The notes: generated from the sequence alone by a model not told the origin. Positions 29,022-38,046 are shown, counted from the stretch's first letter. The stretch is 64,000 bases of DNA from Burkholderia sp. BCC0506 (GCF_902833145.1 NZ_CADFEN010000001.1:125994-189993), one strand, 5' to 3'. Program-made: numbers and translations.

Positions 29022-29429
29022 CGTGTGTTCCTCGAATGTACGATGAATTGAATGCGTGCCACGCGCGGCGTTCGCCGCTCGAGCGGTGAGCAGGGCACGC
29101 ACGCAGGCGAACGGAAAAGGCGACCCGGGAAGCCGCGATGGCGTCGTCGGCACATGCCGCATGCCGCGCGTCGACGGGCCGGGAGTCGAAGCCGGCTGCA
29201 TCGCGCAAGCGGGCCCGAACGCGGCATCCGACGTGCGCATTCAGCCGGCGAAGCGGCGATTTTACCAGCGCTATCGTGCCGCCAATCTGGCCCTTTCGCG
29301 ATCAATTGCGGTCATCGTCGGGCAATCCATCCGGCCCCGAGATTCAAGTTTCGTGTGACGAATGCCGTCAACGAACTGGAAGGCGATTTCCGCCCCGTCC
29401 CCTCGTTTACCGACCCACGGACCGATACG
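29022..29429. other. Intergenic region between divergent small genes
   Basis: About 400 bp between the 44-residue membrane protein gene and the FlxA-like gene, which diverge. Only arginine-rich shadow frames are present. No promoter motif or palindrome of note was found. Confidence 0.45.
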
Positions 29430-29891
29430 ATGCAGATCGATTTCTCCACGACCGCGCGATCGCCGCTCGCGGACAGCGGCGCGACCGCGAACCCGCCCGT
29501 CGCGACGGCGTCCACCGGCGGCGCAACGGATGCCGCGAGCACGCCGGGTACGGCCCGCGCCACCGACACCACCACCGGCACGAAGGATTCGACCGGCGCC
29601 ACCGGCGAAACGCTCGGCGCGGCGGGCGCGTCGGCGGAAGACCCGGCGGTCGCCCAGTTGAAGGCGCTGATCGAGCGGCTGCAGAAGCAGCTCGCGACAG
29701 TGGAGCGGCAGATGGCCACCGCGGCGCAGCGCGCGAAGGACGACCCGGCCGCGGCCGTCGAACAGCAGTCGCTGAGCGCGCAGGCCGGCGCAATCTCGGC
29801 CGCGCTCGCGACGGCGATCTCGCAACTCGCCGCGGCGCTCGAAAAATCCGGCGGCTCGCCGTCGGGCGGGCTGGTGTCGACGCGGGCCTGA
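29430..29891 (+). CDS. FlxA-like small protein
   Basis: A 153-residue protein. Residues 1-70 are a low-complexity Ala/Thr/Ser/Gly-rich stretch. Residues about 72-110 form a strongly predicted coiled coil (AVAQLKALIERLQKQLATVERQMATAA), as in the FlxA family. The Ala-rich tail contains another helix. FlxA proteins are flagellar-regulon members of unknown function in E. coli; no flagellar genes are near here. Confidence 0.65.
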   Translation: MQIDFSTTARSPLADSGATANPPVATASTGGATDAASTPGTARATDTTTGTKDSTGATGETLGAAGASAEDPAVAQLKALIERLQKQLATVERQMATAAQRAKDDPAAAVEQQSLSAQAGAISAALATAISQLAAALEKSGGSPSGGLVSTRA

Positions 29892-29912
29892 GCGGCCACG
29901 GCCGCGGCCGCT
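29891..29912 (+). terminator. GC-rich hairpin after the FlxA-like gene
   Basis: A 7-bp stem, AGCGGCC (29891-29897) with GGCCGCT (29906-29912), directly overlaps the stop codon. No T tract follows. It may end or stabilise the FlxA-like transcript. Confidence 0.3.
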
Positions 29913-29937
29913 CGGGCCGCGCGCATGACGATCGGCG

Positions 29938-30085
29938 ATCGCCGTGCCGGTGGCGATCGTGCAGGGCGAGCACGACGAATTCATCCGGCTCCGGGATGCG
30001 GCGCAGCTCGCGCGCACGATCCCGGGCGTGCCGCTGACGATCCTGCCCGGCGTGAGCCATTTCGCGCCGCTGCAGCGGCCCGCGT
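29938..30085 (+). pseudogene. Stump of an alpha/beta-hydrolase (C-terminal 48 residues)
   Basis: The frame reads VPVAIVQGEHDEFIRLRDAA and goes on to ILPGVSHFAPLQRPAF. That is the C-terminal quarter of an alpha/beta-hydrolase, holding the catalytic Asp (EHDEFI) and His (SHFAP) but lacking the nucleophile part. No start region or rest of the enzyme is present upstream. The homology stops abruptly at about 30085, exactly where the stop codon of the opposing DUF4034 gene begins. It is therefore a remnant truncated at both ends, most likely by the rearrangement that brought in or trimmed around the neighbouring operon. Confidence 0.7.
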
Positions 30086-32092
30086 TCAGACCATCGCGTT
30101 GTCGGCGCCGGGGATTTCGTGCGCCTTGATCTGCTTGCGCTGCAGCTTGTAGCGCAGCTTCCCGAGCATGCCGTCCTCGTGGCTGACGCGCGTGATGGTG
30201 CGCACGTACTCGTCGTCCGGCGCGATGGCCTGCGCACCCATGATCCAGCGCACGCTTTCGCGATAGTCGTACAGCGACTTGTCGTTGATGTCGGCGAGGA
30301 AGAACGACAACGATGCCATAGCGGTGGGATGGCCGGCTTCGGCATGGCGACGCAGTTCGTCGACGTAACGATGGCGCGACGCGTGATCGTCGATGTCGCC
30401 GATGAACATCAGCATGCAATCGAGGCCGTCCGTATGCCCCATCTCGTGCGCCTTGCGCGCGGCCTCGACGGCCTCGACCTGCATGCGCGCACGTTCGGCG
30501 CGGTCCGTGCTGGCCTGCCCGATGTGATGGTACGTGTAGCCGAGCTGGTACGCGGCCATGTTGCCGCCGGCTTCCATCGATTCGCGGAAGTAGTGGGCGG
30601 CGCGGTACGGATCGCGCTCGACATGCATGCCTTCCTTGTAGAAGCAGCCGAGCAGGTAATCGCACGAATCGCCGCCCGCCTCGTAGCCAAGCTTGCAGAT
30701 GGCGAAGGCGTCGGCGGGGCGCCGGTTTTCATACTCCAGTGCGGTGGCGATCTGGTTCCATGCGAGCGAGCCGGGCTCGTTCAGGCGTGCGGCTTCGAGC
30801 CACGCATCGCCGCGCACGGGGTCCTGCGCGAAACCGAACGTGCCGATGCGGTGCCCGTAGCCGCGCAGGATCATCGCCGACGTGCACGCGCGCGCGTCCG
30901 ATGCCCGTTCGATTGCGCGGGTCAGCCAGTCGCCGTCCGGATCGAGGCCGAGCGCGAGCCGCACACCCATCGCCATCGCGCGGTTGTCGTCGATCGGCTC
31001 GTTGCGTTCGGCTTCCCGCAGCCGTGCGTAGGCCTGTTCATACTCGCTGCGCTTGAAATGGCTGTAGGCGAGCCAGTGCAGCGTCTCCCAGCGGTGATAC
31101 GGATGCAGCGCGGCCTTCGCGCGTGCGAGCGTCGCGGCGATCGCGTGGCGCGCATCGTCGTCGTCGTCGTTCGCATCGAGCGTGTTGCCGGCGTAGTCGT
31201 CGCGCCAGATCTCGTGCAGCAGCCGGTCCTTCTCGACCGCATCGAGGTGCGCGCACGCGTCGGACCCGACGAAGGCGCGGATGTGCTCGTGCGAGCCGCC
31301 CCAGCGCGGCTGCATGTACCAGATGAACGTGCGCATCGACAAGAACTGTTTCGGGTGGATGTGCAGCGTCGCTTCCATCCAGTACCACTTCTCCTTGCGC
31401 AGCTTCCTGCCCTGGACCGGGCCGGGCAGCGCGTCCGGAAATTCCGCCGGGCAGGCGACCGGCAGGTCGGGGTTCAGTCCCGAACGCGCGAACATGTGCT
31501 GCAGTTCGGTGCGCGTGGTTTCGTCTTCGGTACCGACGTTCAGATGCAGTTCGGTGACGGGCCAGCGGCGCTCGCGCACGAGCCGCGCGAGCCATTCGGG
31601 TTCGCCGAACGACGACACGCTCGTGAAGATCGCCATCGGCGCGCTCCACATCGTCGGCGCGAGCACCAGCGCGCGCAGCGCGGCGACGAGCGTCAGCGTC
31701 GCGCACGCATGCGCGCCGATCCAGCCGGCTTCGGTCACCGTTTCGGCCCAGCCGCTGCCGCGGCACTCGTAGGCCCAGTGATGCCAGTAATGCGCTTCGC
31801 ACAGCCAGGCGTGCGCGGAGCGCGGGTTCGCCGCCTGCCATGCGCGCAGGCGCGCGAGGCCTTCGGCGCCGGCGTCGATGCACGGCTGCACGTCGGCCGG
31901 CAGCGCGCCGACGTATTGCGCTTCGGCGCTGCGATCGGCGAAGCTGGCGGCGAGCGCGGCATCGAGTCGCGCGTCGAGTGCGGCATAGTCGCCTGCGCGC
32001 AGCAGCGCGTCGACGTCGCAAATGAACCAGCGGGATTTCGCGGGCGGAATCGGGTCGGCGGAAGCGGGGGACATGTCGGTATCGGCGGTCAT
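30086..32092 (-). CDS. DUF4034/Sel1-repeat protein
   Basis: A 668-residue, probably cytosolic protein without signal peptide. Residues about 20-350 match the DUF4034 layout: DVDALLRAGDYAALDARLDAAL, then Trp-rich segments such as AHYWHHWAYECRGSGW. From about 420 there are Sel1-type helical repeats, clearest in LLGCFYKEGMHVERDPYRAAHYF and AAYQLGYTYHHIGQAS, which usually mediate protein contacts. It is the last of three genes with 4-bp and 7-bp overlaps, after DUF1266 and PcfJ-like genes, implying a complex or shared pathway. Enterobacteria have a loosely similar ybe-region set of DUF1266 and Sel1 proteins of unknown function. No catalytic site is evident. Confidence 0.75.
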   Translation of the reverse strand: MTADTDMSPASADPIPPAKSRWFICDVDALLRAGDYAALDARLDAALAASFADRSAEAQYVGALPADVQPCIDAGAEGLARLRAWQAANPRSAHAWLCEAHYWHHWAYECRGSGWAETVTEAGWIGAHACATLTLVAALRALVLAPTMWSAPMAIFTSVSSFGEPEWLARLVRERRWPVTELHLNVGTEDETTRTELQHMFARSGLNPDLPVACPAEFPDALPGPVQGRKLRKEKWYWMEATLHIHPKQFLSMRTFIWYMQPRWGGSHEHIRAFVGSDACAHLDAVEKDRLLHEIWRDDYAGNTLDANDDDDDARHAIAATLARAKAALHPYHRWETLHWLAYSHFKRSEYEQAYARLREAERNEPIDDNRAMAMGVRLALGLDPDGDWLTRAIERASDARACTSAMILRGYGHRIGTFGFAQDPVRGDAWLEAARLNEPGSLAWNQIATALEYENRRPADAFAICKLGYEAGGDSCDYLLGCFYKEGMHVERDPYRAAHYFRESMEAGGNMAAYQLGYTYHHIGQASTDRAERARMQVEAVEAARKAHEMGHTDGLDCMLMFIGDIDDHASRHRYVDELRRHAEAGHPTAMASLSFFLADINDKSLYDYRESVRWIMGAQAIAPDDEYVRTITRVSHEDGMLGKLRYKLQRKQIKAHEIPGADNAMV

Positions 32093-32871
32093 GACGAAAC
32101 GGGTTGGGGATCGAAGATGCGGTAGCGCTTCCACGGCAGCGAAAGCCAGTTTCCGGACGGATTGCGCAGGTACTCGCGCACTTCCTGCGTCGCGCGCGAC
32201 GACGCGGGGCCGTCCTGTCCGCTGCCGCGCAGCCACTGCTGGCGCGCTCGCGCATACGCGAGCCCGAAGTCTTCCCAGCTGTCGAAGCTGTCCTGCGCGC
32301 GCTGTGCGTTGAGCAGCAGCACGACCCAGGCATGCTGCTCCGACGCCCAGCCGAGCAGCGCGATGCAGCGCACGAGAAACGCGGTGCGCGCGCAATCGAA
32401 CGCGAGTGCGTCGCGCACGCGCCCGACGGCGGCGAGCTGTTCGTAGAAGCCGTCGTGCGAGCGGCCGACGCCGCGGATCCAGCCCGCGAGGATCGCCGGT
32501 ACGCGCTGCACGATCTGCCACTCGGGCAGATCGGCCGGCAGGTCGAGTTCGCGCCGTAACTGGCGCGCGAGCTGTTCGCGCTGCGAGTCGGGCAACGCAT
32601 AGACGAGGTCGTCGCAATCGCAGCGCAGCCCGTTGCGGATCAGCAGGATGTCGGCCAGCGCGAGCGACCAGCGGCGGCGGTTCGGCGGCGCCTGCTCGGC
32701 CCGCGCATGCGCGAGCCTGACGGCCGCGGTTTGCCGCACCGGCACCGCGCTGTCGGCGCCCGCGGCCTGGTCGGCGTCGACTTCGCGAACCATCCGCGCG
32801 GCGATGCGGAACGAACGCCACACGTACCACACGAGCCACAGCACGGCCGCGCCAAGCAGCAGTTTCAGCAT
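32089..32871 (-). CDS. DUF1266 protein with N-terminal membrane anchor
   Basis: A 260-residue protein. Residues 3-17 (KLLLGAAVLWLVWYV) form one membrane helix followed by Arg/Lys, giving a cytoplasmic body. The C-terminal part contains the DUF1266 pattern FDCARTAFLVRCIALLGW followed by SFDSWEDFGLAYARARQQW, with conserved Trp, Asp and Arg. DUF1266 has no known biochemistry. Its start lies inside the end of the PcfJ-like gene and its stop overlaps the DUF4034 start, so expression is coupled. Confidence 0.75.
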   Translation of the reverse strand: MLKLLLGAAVLWLVWYVWRSFRIAARMVREVDADQAAGADSAVPVRQTAAVRLAHARAEQAPPNRRRWSLALADILLIRNGLRCDCDDLVYALPDSQREQLARQLRRELDLPADLPEWQIVQRVPAILAGWIRGVGRSHDGFYEQLAAVGRVRDALAFDCARTAFLVRCIALLGWASEQHAWVVLLLNAQRAQDSFDSWEDFGLAYARARQQWLRGSGQDGPASSRATQEVREYLRNPSGNWLSLPWKRYRIFDPQPVSS

Positions 32872-34196
32872 GACGGGCTTCCCTCCGCCGGCACGGGGAA
32901 CGCGAACGCCACGCACAGCGCGGGATCGATCGCGATGCCTTCTATCTCGAATGCGGCCGCGGCCGGCGGTGCGTCGGCTTCGCGCGTGGCCGGCAACGCG
33001 TGGCGCGCGGCCGCCGCGACGGCCGGATCGATCTGCCGCAACTGGCCGAGCGCATAGGGTGCGTTGCGCAGCAGCAGCCATTGCAGCACGGCCGGCGGCT
33101 GCTCGAAATGCTCGATCAGGTGGAAGTTCGCGCTCATCACGCTCAGCAGATGGTCGGGCGAGCGCACGTCGGTGACGAAGGTCCAGGCGCCGGTGGTCGC
33201 GCCCGGCGCATCCGGCTCGAACACGAGGCCCATGCCCTCGCAATCGGGATGACGCTCGCCGCGCGGCGCGAGCGTGCGCAGGAACTGCCGGACGTCGTCG
33301 GCATAGCGGCGCACCGGATGGCGATTCTGCTTGCCCTTGATCTGGTCGATGCGCAGGCCCTCGCTGCTCGCCTGCAGGCTGATCGTCACGTGCGGCTGGT
33401 TGCCCGCGCCGCGCAGCGTGAACAGACGCAGCCGGCCGTCCCGCGCGGCTTGCGCGTACTGCTCGCCGTAGCCGCCGCGCAGCCGGCGGCGATCCGCGAA
33501 CTGGCCGAGGCAGTGCTGCATGTAGTACGACTCGTAGGCGAGTTCCTCGCGCAGCGCGGCGTGATCGCCGATGAATTCGAACACGATCCCGTTCGGCGTG
33601 CGCAGCACCTCGCGCAACGCGAGGCCGCTGCTCGGCACCCAGCCTTTGTCGCGGCGCGCCTGCATGCGCTGGTGCTCGCGCTCCCACATGTCGAGCGCCA
33701 TCGCGCAGGTGATGCGTTGCAGTTTCTGCGCGAGGCGCGTGCCGGCACGCGAGCGCAGGAATTCGACCAGCACGCGCTCGCGATCGATCAGCAGCATGTG
33801 CTCGGGATCGATGAAGTAGAGCGGCGCCGGCCGGGCGGCGGGCGGCAGCGTCGCGTCGGCCGGTGGGCCGGATACTGGGCCGGATGCCGGGGATGCCGGG
33901 GATGCCGGGGATGTCGCTGACGCCACGGCCCCCGATTGCGCGCGGAACCGGCGCACGAGCCATTCGGGCGCCGGCCGGTCGGCGCCGGCGAGCGCGCGGT
34001 AATCGGCGAGCGAAACGAGCGGCTGCGCCTGCTCGAACGCACCGACGACCCAGCGGAAGAAATGGTTGCCGAGCCACGCGCGGATCTCGGCCGGATCGCC
34101 GCGCTCGGTGCTGCGGCGAGCGATGGCCGCCTTGATGTCGGGCGCATTGACGACGTCGCGCGGCCGATAGGCCGACGCGGCCACGGTTTCGGTCAC
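32865..34196 (-). CDS. PcfJ-like domain protein
   Basis: From a GTG at 34196 (GGAG nearby) the protein has 443 residues; a TTG at 34268 would add 24 low-complexity residues. The segment SYYMQHCLGQFADRRRL, then RLFTLRGAGNQPHVTISL and QIKGKQNRHPVRRY, matches the PcfJ-like domain first named on a conjugative plasmid and found in many mobile elements (pattern M-x-HCV/L-G, then T-x-x-I, then Q-x-K/R-G-x-x-N). The domain's activity is unknown. A 9-bp tandem repeat in the DNA (about 33886-33915) encodes SPASPASPAS, a flexible linker near residue 100. It heads the three-gene operon. Confidence 0.65.
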   Translation of the reverse strand: MTETVAASAYRPRDVVNAPDIKAAIARRSTERGDPAEIRAWLGNHFFRWVVGAFEQAQPLVSLADYRALAGADRPAPEWLVRRFRAQSGAVASATSPASPASPASGPVSGPPADATLPPAARPAPLYFIDPEHMLLIDRERVLVEFLRSRAGTRLAQKLQRITCAMALDMWEREHQRMQARRDKGWVPSSGLALREVLRTPNGIVFEFIGDHAALREELAYESYYMQHCLGQFADRRRLRGGYGEQYAQAARDGRLRLFTLRGAGNQPHVTISLQASSEGLRIDQIKGKQNRHPVRRYADDVRQFLRTLAPRGERHPDCEGMGLVFEPDAPGATTGAWTFVTDVRSPDHLLSVMSANFHLIEHFEQPPAVLQWLLLRNAPYALGQLRQIDPAVAAAARHALPATREADAPPAAAAFEIEGIAIDPALCVAFAFPVPAEGSPSC

Positions 34197-34268
34197 GGGC
34201 TCACTCTCCGGTCGGGCAGGGCGTGCGCGGGCGGGGCGCGCGGAACCCTGGCGGTTCTTTTGGCTCAA

Positions 34269-34804
34269 GGGCGAAACGGCGGACGTGCGCGCAAAACGCG
34301 CTGGCGTCGCGTATTCCGGTTCAGGTCGGTCGACGCGTGACGATCACGTGACCGAACGGGAGCCGATGACGCGGGAGCGGGCGATCGGGAAAGGGCGATT
34401 CATTGTTTCTCTCAGGTCGAATTTTATTTTTTGCTGCCGCGAGTCTACTTCGATCCGTGCGGATGAAGCAATCGCGAGGCTCGCCGGCGCCCGTGGATCT
34501 GACAAGTCTTATCTCTTTTTCGTCGATTTTCGATGCGGCGCCATTCGGCCGCCGGATTCGATACTGTTAAAACCGACAGGTTTTCCCGGAAAACCGGCGG
34601 GCGGCCCCTGCGATGGCGGCGTCGTCGTCCGGTATGCCGCGTACCTCATAAGTTTTTCTTTCGGCTCGCGCAACATATCGTCGATTGTTGGCGGCCTGGC
34701 GGTAGCGGATAGTCGCGCTTCGACAGGCCGGTCGCCGCCCTTTTCGCGTTGCACGGCCGGCTCTGTTGTCCATGCAACCATCTGAAATCGAAGGAACCGC
34801 ACCC
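34269..34804. other. A/T-richer intergenic region before ampC
   Basis: About 540 bp between the divergent PcfJ-like operon and ampC. It is noticeably richer in A/T than the surroundings, especially 34400-34580. It contains the perfect palindrome AAAACC-GACA-GGTTTT (34569-34584), which could be an operator or an RNA hairpin. No gene was found, and no ampR-type regulator lies beside ampC. Confidence 0.45.
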
Positions 34805-35974
34805 ATGCGATTCAATGCGACACGCTTCGCCGCGACGCTGTTCGTCGCCGCATGCGCGACCGCGATGGCCGGCCGCGCGGCCGCCGTCACGCCGGACGCA
34901 CTCCACGACACCGTCACGCGACAGATCGCGCCGCTGATGAAGCAGTACGCGATTCCCGGCATGGCGATCGGCATCGTCGCCGACGGCAAGCCGTACGTGT
35001 TCGACTACGGCGTGATGTCGAAGCAAACCGGCAAGCCCGTCACCGGCGACACGCTGTTCGAGATCGGCTCGGTCAGCAAGACGCTGACCGCGACGCTCGC
35101 CGCCGACGCGCAGGAAGGCGGCGAGCTGTCGCTCGCGGACCCGGCGGCCAAGTACCTGCCGGCGGTGCAGGGCAAGCCGTTCGGCGTCGTCACGCTGCTC
35201 GATCTCGGCACGCATACGCCGGGCGGGATGCCGCTGCAGGTGCCGGACAGCATCCGCGACGACGCGGCCCTGATCCGCTACCTGCAGGCGTGGCGGCCCA
35301 CGTACGCGCCGGGCACGACCCGCACGTACTCGAACGTCGCGATCGGGATGCTCGGGTGGCTCACCGCGAAGGCGATGCACAAGGATTTCGCGGTGCTGAT
35401 GGAGCAGCGGCTGTTCCCCGCGCTCGGCATGACGCACACGTACATCGACGTGCCCGCCGCGCGCGAGGCCGACTACGCACAGGGCTATACGCAGGACGGC
35501 AAGCCGATCCGGATGACGGGCGGCATGCTGTGGCAGCCGGCCTACGGCGTGCGGACCACGGCGGCCGATCTGCTGCGCTTCGTGCAGGCGAACATGGGGC
35601 TGGTCGATACGGCGCCGCGGCTGAAGCGCGCGCTGGAGCGCACGCAAACCGGCTATTTCCGCGCGGGGCCGCTGACGCAGGACCTGATCTGGGAACAGTA
35701 TCCGTATCCGGTCGCGCTGCCGACGCTGCTCGAAGGCAACGCGCCGAAGATGCTGTTCGATGCGACGCCGGCGAGCGCGATTCAGCCGCCGCTCGCGCCG
35801 AGCGCGGACACGTGGATCAACAAGACGGGTTCGACCAACGGCTTCAGCACGTATGTCGCGTTCGTCCCCGCGAAGCGGATCGCGATCGTGATGCTCGCGA
35901 ATCGCAGTTTTCCGATCGACGCACGCGTGAAGACCGCGTACCGGATTCTCGCAGCGCTTGGCGACGGGCGGTAG
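34805..35974 (+). CDS. ampC: Class C (AmpC) beta-lactamase
   Basis: A 389-residue periplasmic serine hydrolase. A signal peptide ends near residue 26 (MAGRAAA). The three catalytic motifs of class C enzymes are intact: S89-V-S-K92, Y175-S-N and K340-T-G (KTGSTNGF). Length and the C-terminal region (FVPAKRIAIVMLANRSFP) match chromosomal AmpC. The ATG at 34805 begins just after GAAGGAACC. AmpC hydrolyses penicillins and cephalosporins. The usual divergent ampR gene is absent from this neighbourhood, so control may be by a distant regulator or constitutive. Confidence 0.93.
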   Translation: MRFNATRFAATLFVAACATAMAGRAAAVTPDALHDTVTRQIAPLMKQYAIPGMAIGIVADGKPYVFDYGVMSKQTGKPVTGDTLFEIGSVSKTLTATLAADAQEGGELSLADPAAKYLPAVQGKPFGVVTLLDLGTHTPGGMPLQVPDSIRDDAALIRYLQAWRPTYAPGTTRTYSNVAIGMLGWLTAKAMHKDFAVLMEQRLFPALGMTHTYIDVPAAREADYAQGYTQDGKPIRMTGGMLWQPAYGVRTTAADLLRFVQANMGLVDTAPRLKRALERTQTGYFRAGPLTQDLIWEQYPYPVALPTLLEGNAPKMLFDATPASAIQPPLAPSADTWINKTGSTNGFSTYVAFVPAKRIAIVMLANRSFPIDARVKTAYRILAALGDGR

Positions 35975-36333
35975 CGTCGTGTCGTCCGCCGATCGGGAAA
36001 TGCCGATGGGCCCGTCGGGCGCAAAACCGTTTTGACATGCATCCGCCGCCGGACGGCAATCTCGCCGGGTTGCTCGTCGACGAAACCGTCGAGTTCCGTC
36101 AGTCGGTTCATACGGTCTACTACCGAAACGCACGATCGTCGTCGCGCGTCTCCGGCTTTCTGGACGACCATTTCAAGCCTGACGACGCAACGCGTCGATG
36201 CAGTCGTGTAGCCGATGGCGTTCGCCACGCGCGCGGCCCGAATGCCTGGTCAGGCGATTCGGGCCCGCCATGCGAGGGACGGACGAGCGGTTGCGCGTAT
36301 CGAAAGGCGTGCTCTCTTGCGCGTCGATGCGAC
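35975..36333. other. Intergenic region after ampC
   Basis: About 360 bp between ampC and the convergent DUF4148 gene. Short frames on both strands lack coding character, and no strong hairpin with a T tract was found. Confidence 0.4.
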
Positions 36334-36675
36334 TCAATGTCCGCGATAGATCGAGTCGCGGCCGTTGATCATCGTCGCGCGGCCGGATTCGCTGGTGGTG
36401 CGGGCTGCGCTGCCGTAACCGGTTTTGTCGGAGGACGGTGAGGCGTTCGGCGCTGCCTGCGCGACGGCGTTTTCACGCACGCGCTGTTCGGCGGCGAGGA
36501 TCGCGGCCGGATACTGGTTGTGATCGAGCGCCGGCGTGTAGCCGACGGCCGCGAGGCGGGCCATCTCGGCTTTCACTTCGGCACGGGTCAGTTGATGGTC
36601 GGCCGGTTGCGCGAACGACAGCGCCGGTGCGGAAAGGATCAGCGCGGCAAGGGTGGAAGAAACGAGCGTTTTCAT
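36334..36675 (-). CDS. DUF4148 exported protein
   Basis: A 113-residue protein with a signal peptide (MKTLVSSTLAALILSAPALSFA) cleaved near residue 23. The mature part LTRAEVKAEMARLAAVGYTPALDHNQYP followed by AAEQRV is the DUF4148 pattern, a family abundant in Burkholderia and of unknown function. The tail is polar. The start at 36675 is the normal one for the family. Confidence 0.85.
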   Translation of the reverse strand: MKTLVSSTLAALILSAPALSFAQPADHQLTRAEVKAEMARLAAVGYTPALDHNQYPAAILAAEQRVRENAVAQAAPNASPSSDKTGYGSAARTTSESGRATMINGRDSIYRGH

Positions 36676-36910
36676 CGTGGGTACCTGTCTGGTTGAGTGA
36701 GCCGCAACCGACGTCGACCGCGTCGATGTCGTTGCGCGTGCAGCCAATATAGGGATGGCGGCGCGCAGGAAAAACGGCTGCCGGCCCAAATGATTTTTGA
36801 CATGGAGTCACGAATTGAACGTGGATTCGCTCGAAAGCCTTGCCGGTCGGGCGTCCTGCCGGAACAGGGAGGAGGGGCGGGACATCGGTACAGGCCGAAA
36901 AAAGGCCATT
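36676..36910. other. Gap upstream of the DUF4148 gene
   Basis: Sequence between the divergent DUF4148 and aldo/keto reductase genes. No coding frame was found here. The control elements at 36911-36976 are listed separately. Confidence 0.35.
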
Positions 36911-36976
36911 CAGACCTCCCGGGACTCAACTGTGTCGAATTCCGTCTTGGACAGACTTAACCTGCGTCCCTAGACT
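36911..36976 (+). promoter_or_regulatory. Aldo/keto reductase promoter with probable LysR site
   Basis: TTGGAC (36947-36952), an 18-bp spacer and TAGACT (36971-36976) make a credible promoter for the aldo/keto reductase. About 16 bp before the -35 lies CAGACCTCCCGGGACTCAAC (36911-36930). Nearly the same sequence, with CGGGACTCAA intact and 18 of 21 positions equal, recurs at 39500-39520 beside the start of the LysR gene that closes this cluster. Its centre is near -62, where LysR-type activators bind. Confidence 0.55.
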
Positions 36977-37009
36977 GAACTCGCTTTCCCTCATTCCCTG
37001 GAGAAAACC

Positions 37010-38029
37010 ATGAGTCTCAAAGACACGTTGCCCGGCCACAAGATCCTCGGTTTCGGTACGGCCCCGCTCGGCAACATGTTCCGCAACATCCCCGACGCGG
37101 AAGCCGCGGCCACCGTCGAAGCCGCGTGGCAACACGGCATCCGCTATTTCGATGCGGCCCCGTTCTACGGTGCCGGCCTGGCCGAAATCCGCCTCGGCGA
37201 CGCGCTCGCGAACCATCCGCGTGACGAATACGTGCTGAGCACGAAGGTCGGCCGCGTGATCCTCGACGAAATCGAAGACGTGTCGGCGCGCGATCTCGGC
37301 GAAAAGGGCGGCCTGTTCGAACACGGCCGGCCGAACCGCATCGTCAACGACTACTCGGCCGACGCGACGCTGCGCTCGATCGAGGACAGCCTGAAGCGTC
37401 TGCGCACCGACCGCCTCGATATCGTGTGGGTGCACGACATCGCGCAGGACTTCTACGGCGACGAATGGCTCGCGCAATTCGAAGTGGCGCGCAAGGGCGC
37501 ATTCCGCGTGCTGAGCAAGCTGCGCGAGGAAGGCGTGATCAAGGCGTGGGGCCTCGGCGTGAACCGCGTCGAACCGATCGAACTGGTGCTCGACCTCGCG
37601 GAGCCGCAACCGGACGGCATGCTGCTGGCCGGCCGCTACACGCTGCTCGATCACGAGCGCGCGCTGCAACGCGTGATGCCGGCGGCGGCCGCGCAGAACG
37701 TGGGGATCGTCGTCGGCGGCCCGTACAGCTCGGGCGTGCTCGCGGGCGGCACGCACTTCGAATACCAGAAGGCGTCGCCGGACATCCTCGCGAAGGTCGA
37801 CCGGATCAAGGCGATCGCCACGCGCTACGACGTGCCGATCAAGGCCGCCGCGCTGCAGTTCTCGATGTCGCATCCGGCGACCGTCGCGGTGATCCCGGGC
37901 GCGAGCCGTCCGGAGCGGATCGCGGAAGACCAGGCCGCGCTGAACGTGGCGATTCCGGCCGACTTCTGGCGCGAGATGCGCGAACAAGGTCTGATCGCGG
38001 CCGATGCGCCGCTGCCGGCCGGTCGTTGA
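37010..38029 (+). CDS. Aldo/keto reductase (D-threo-aldose dehydrogenase type)
   Basis: A 339-residue NAD(P)-dependent oxidoreductase. The catalytic tetrad is visible: Asp48 (FDAAPFYG), Tyr53, Lys79 (STKVGR) and His142 (WVHDI). The cofactor loop AVIPGASRPERI lies near the C-terminus. The closest family pattern is the L-fucose/D-threo-aldose 1-dehydrogenase branch. GGAGAAA precedes the ATG. An SRPBCC gene follows 17 bp after the stop, so they form a two-gene unit. Confidence 0.9.
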   Translation: MSLKDTLPGHKILGFGTAPLGNMFRNIPDAEAAATVEAAWQHGIRYFDAAPFYGAGLAEIRLGDALANHPRDEYVLSTKVGRVILDEIEDVSARDLGEKGGLFEHGRPNRIVNDYSADATLRSIEDSLKRLRTDRLDIVWVHDIAQDFYGDEWLAQFEVARKGAFRVLSKLREEGVIKAWGLGVNRVEPIELVLDLAEPQPDGMLLAGRYTLLDHERALQRVMPAAAAQNVGIVVGGPYSSGVLAGGTHFEYQKASPDILAKVDRIKAIATRYDVPIKAAALQFSMSHPATVAVIPGASRPERIAEDQAALNVAIPADFWREMREQGLIAADAPLPAGR

Positions 38030-38046
38030 TCTTCGAAGGTGATGAC

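Noticed and set aside
33886-33915. Tandem 9-bp repeat, considered as a CRISPR-like or mobile-element repeat
   Set aside because: It is inside the PcfJ-like coding frame and encodes a Ser-Pro-Ala linker; no spacers or flanking repeats are present.
35782-36228. Minus-strand frame after ampC as a possible small gene
   Set aside because: It overlaps the ampC end, has no ribosome-binding site and no conserved pattern.
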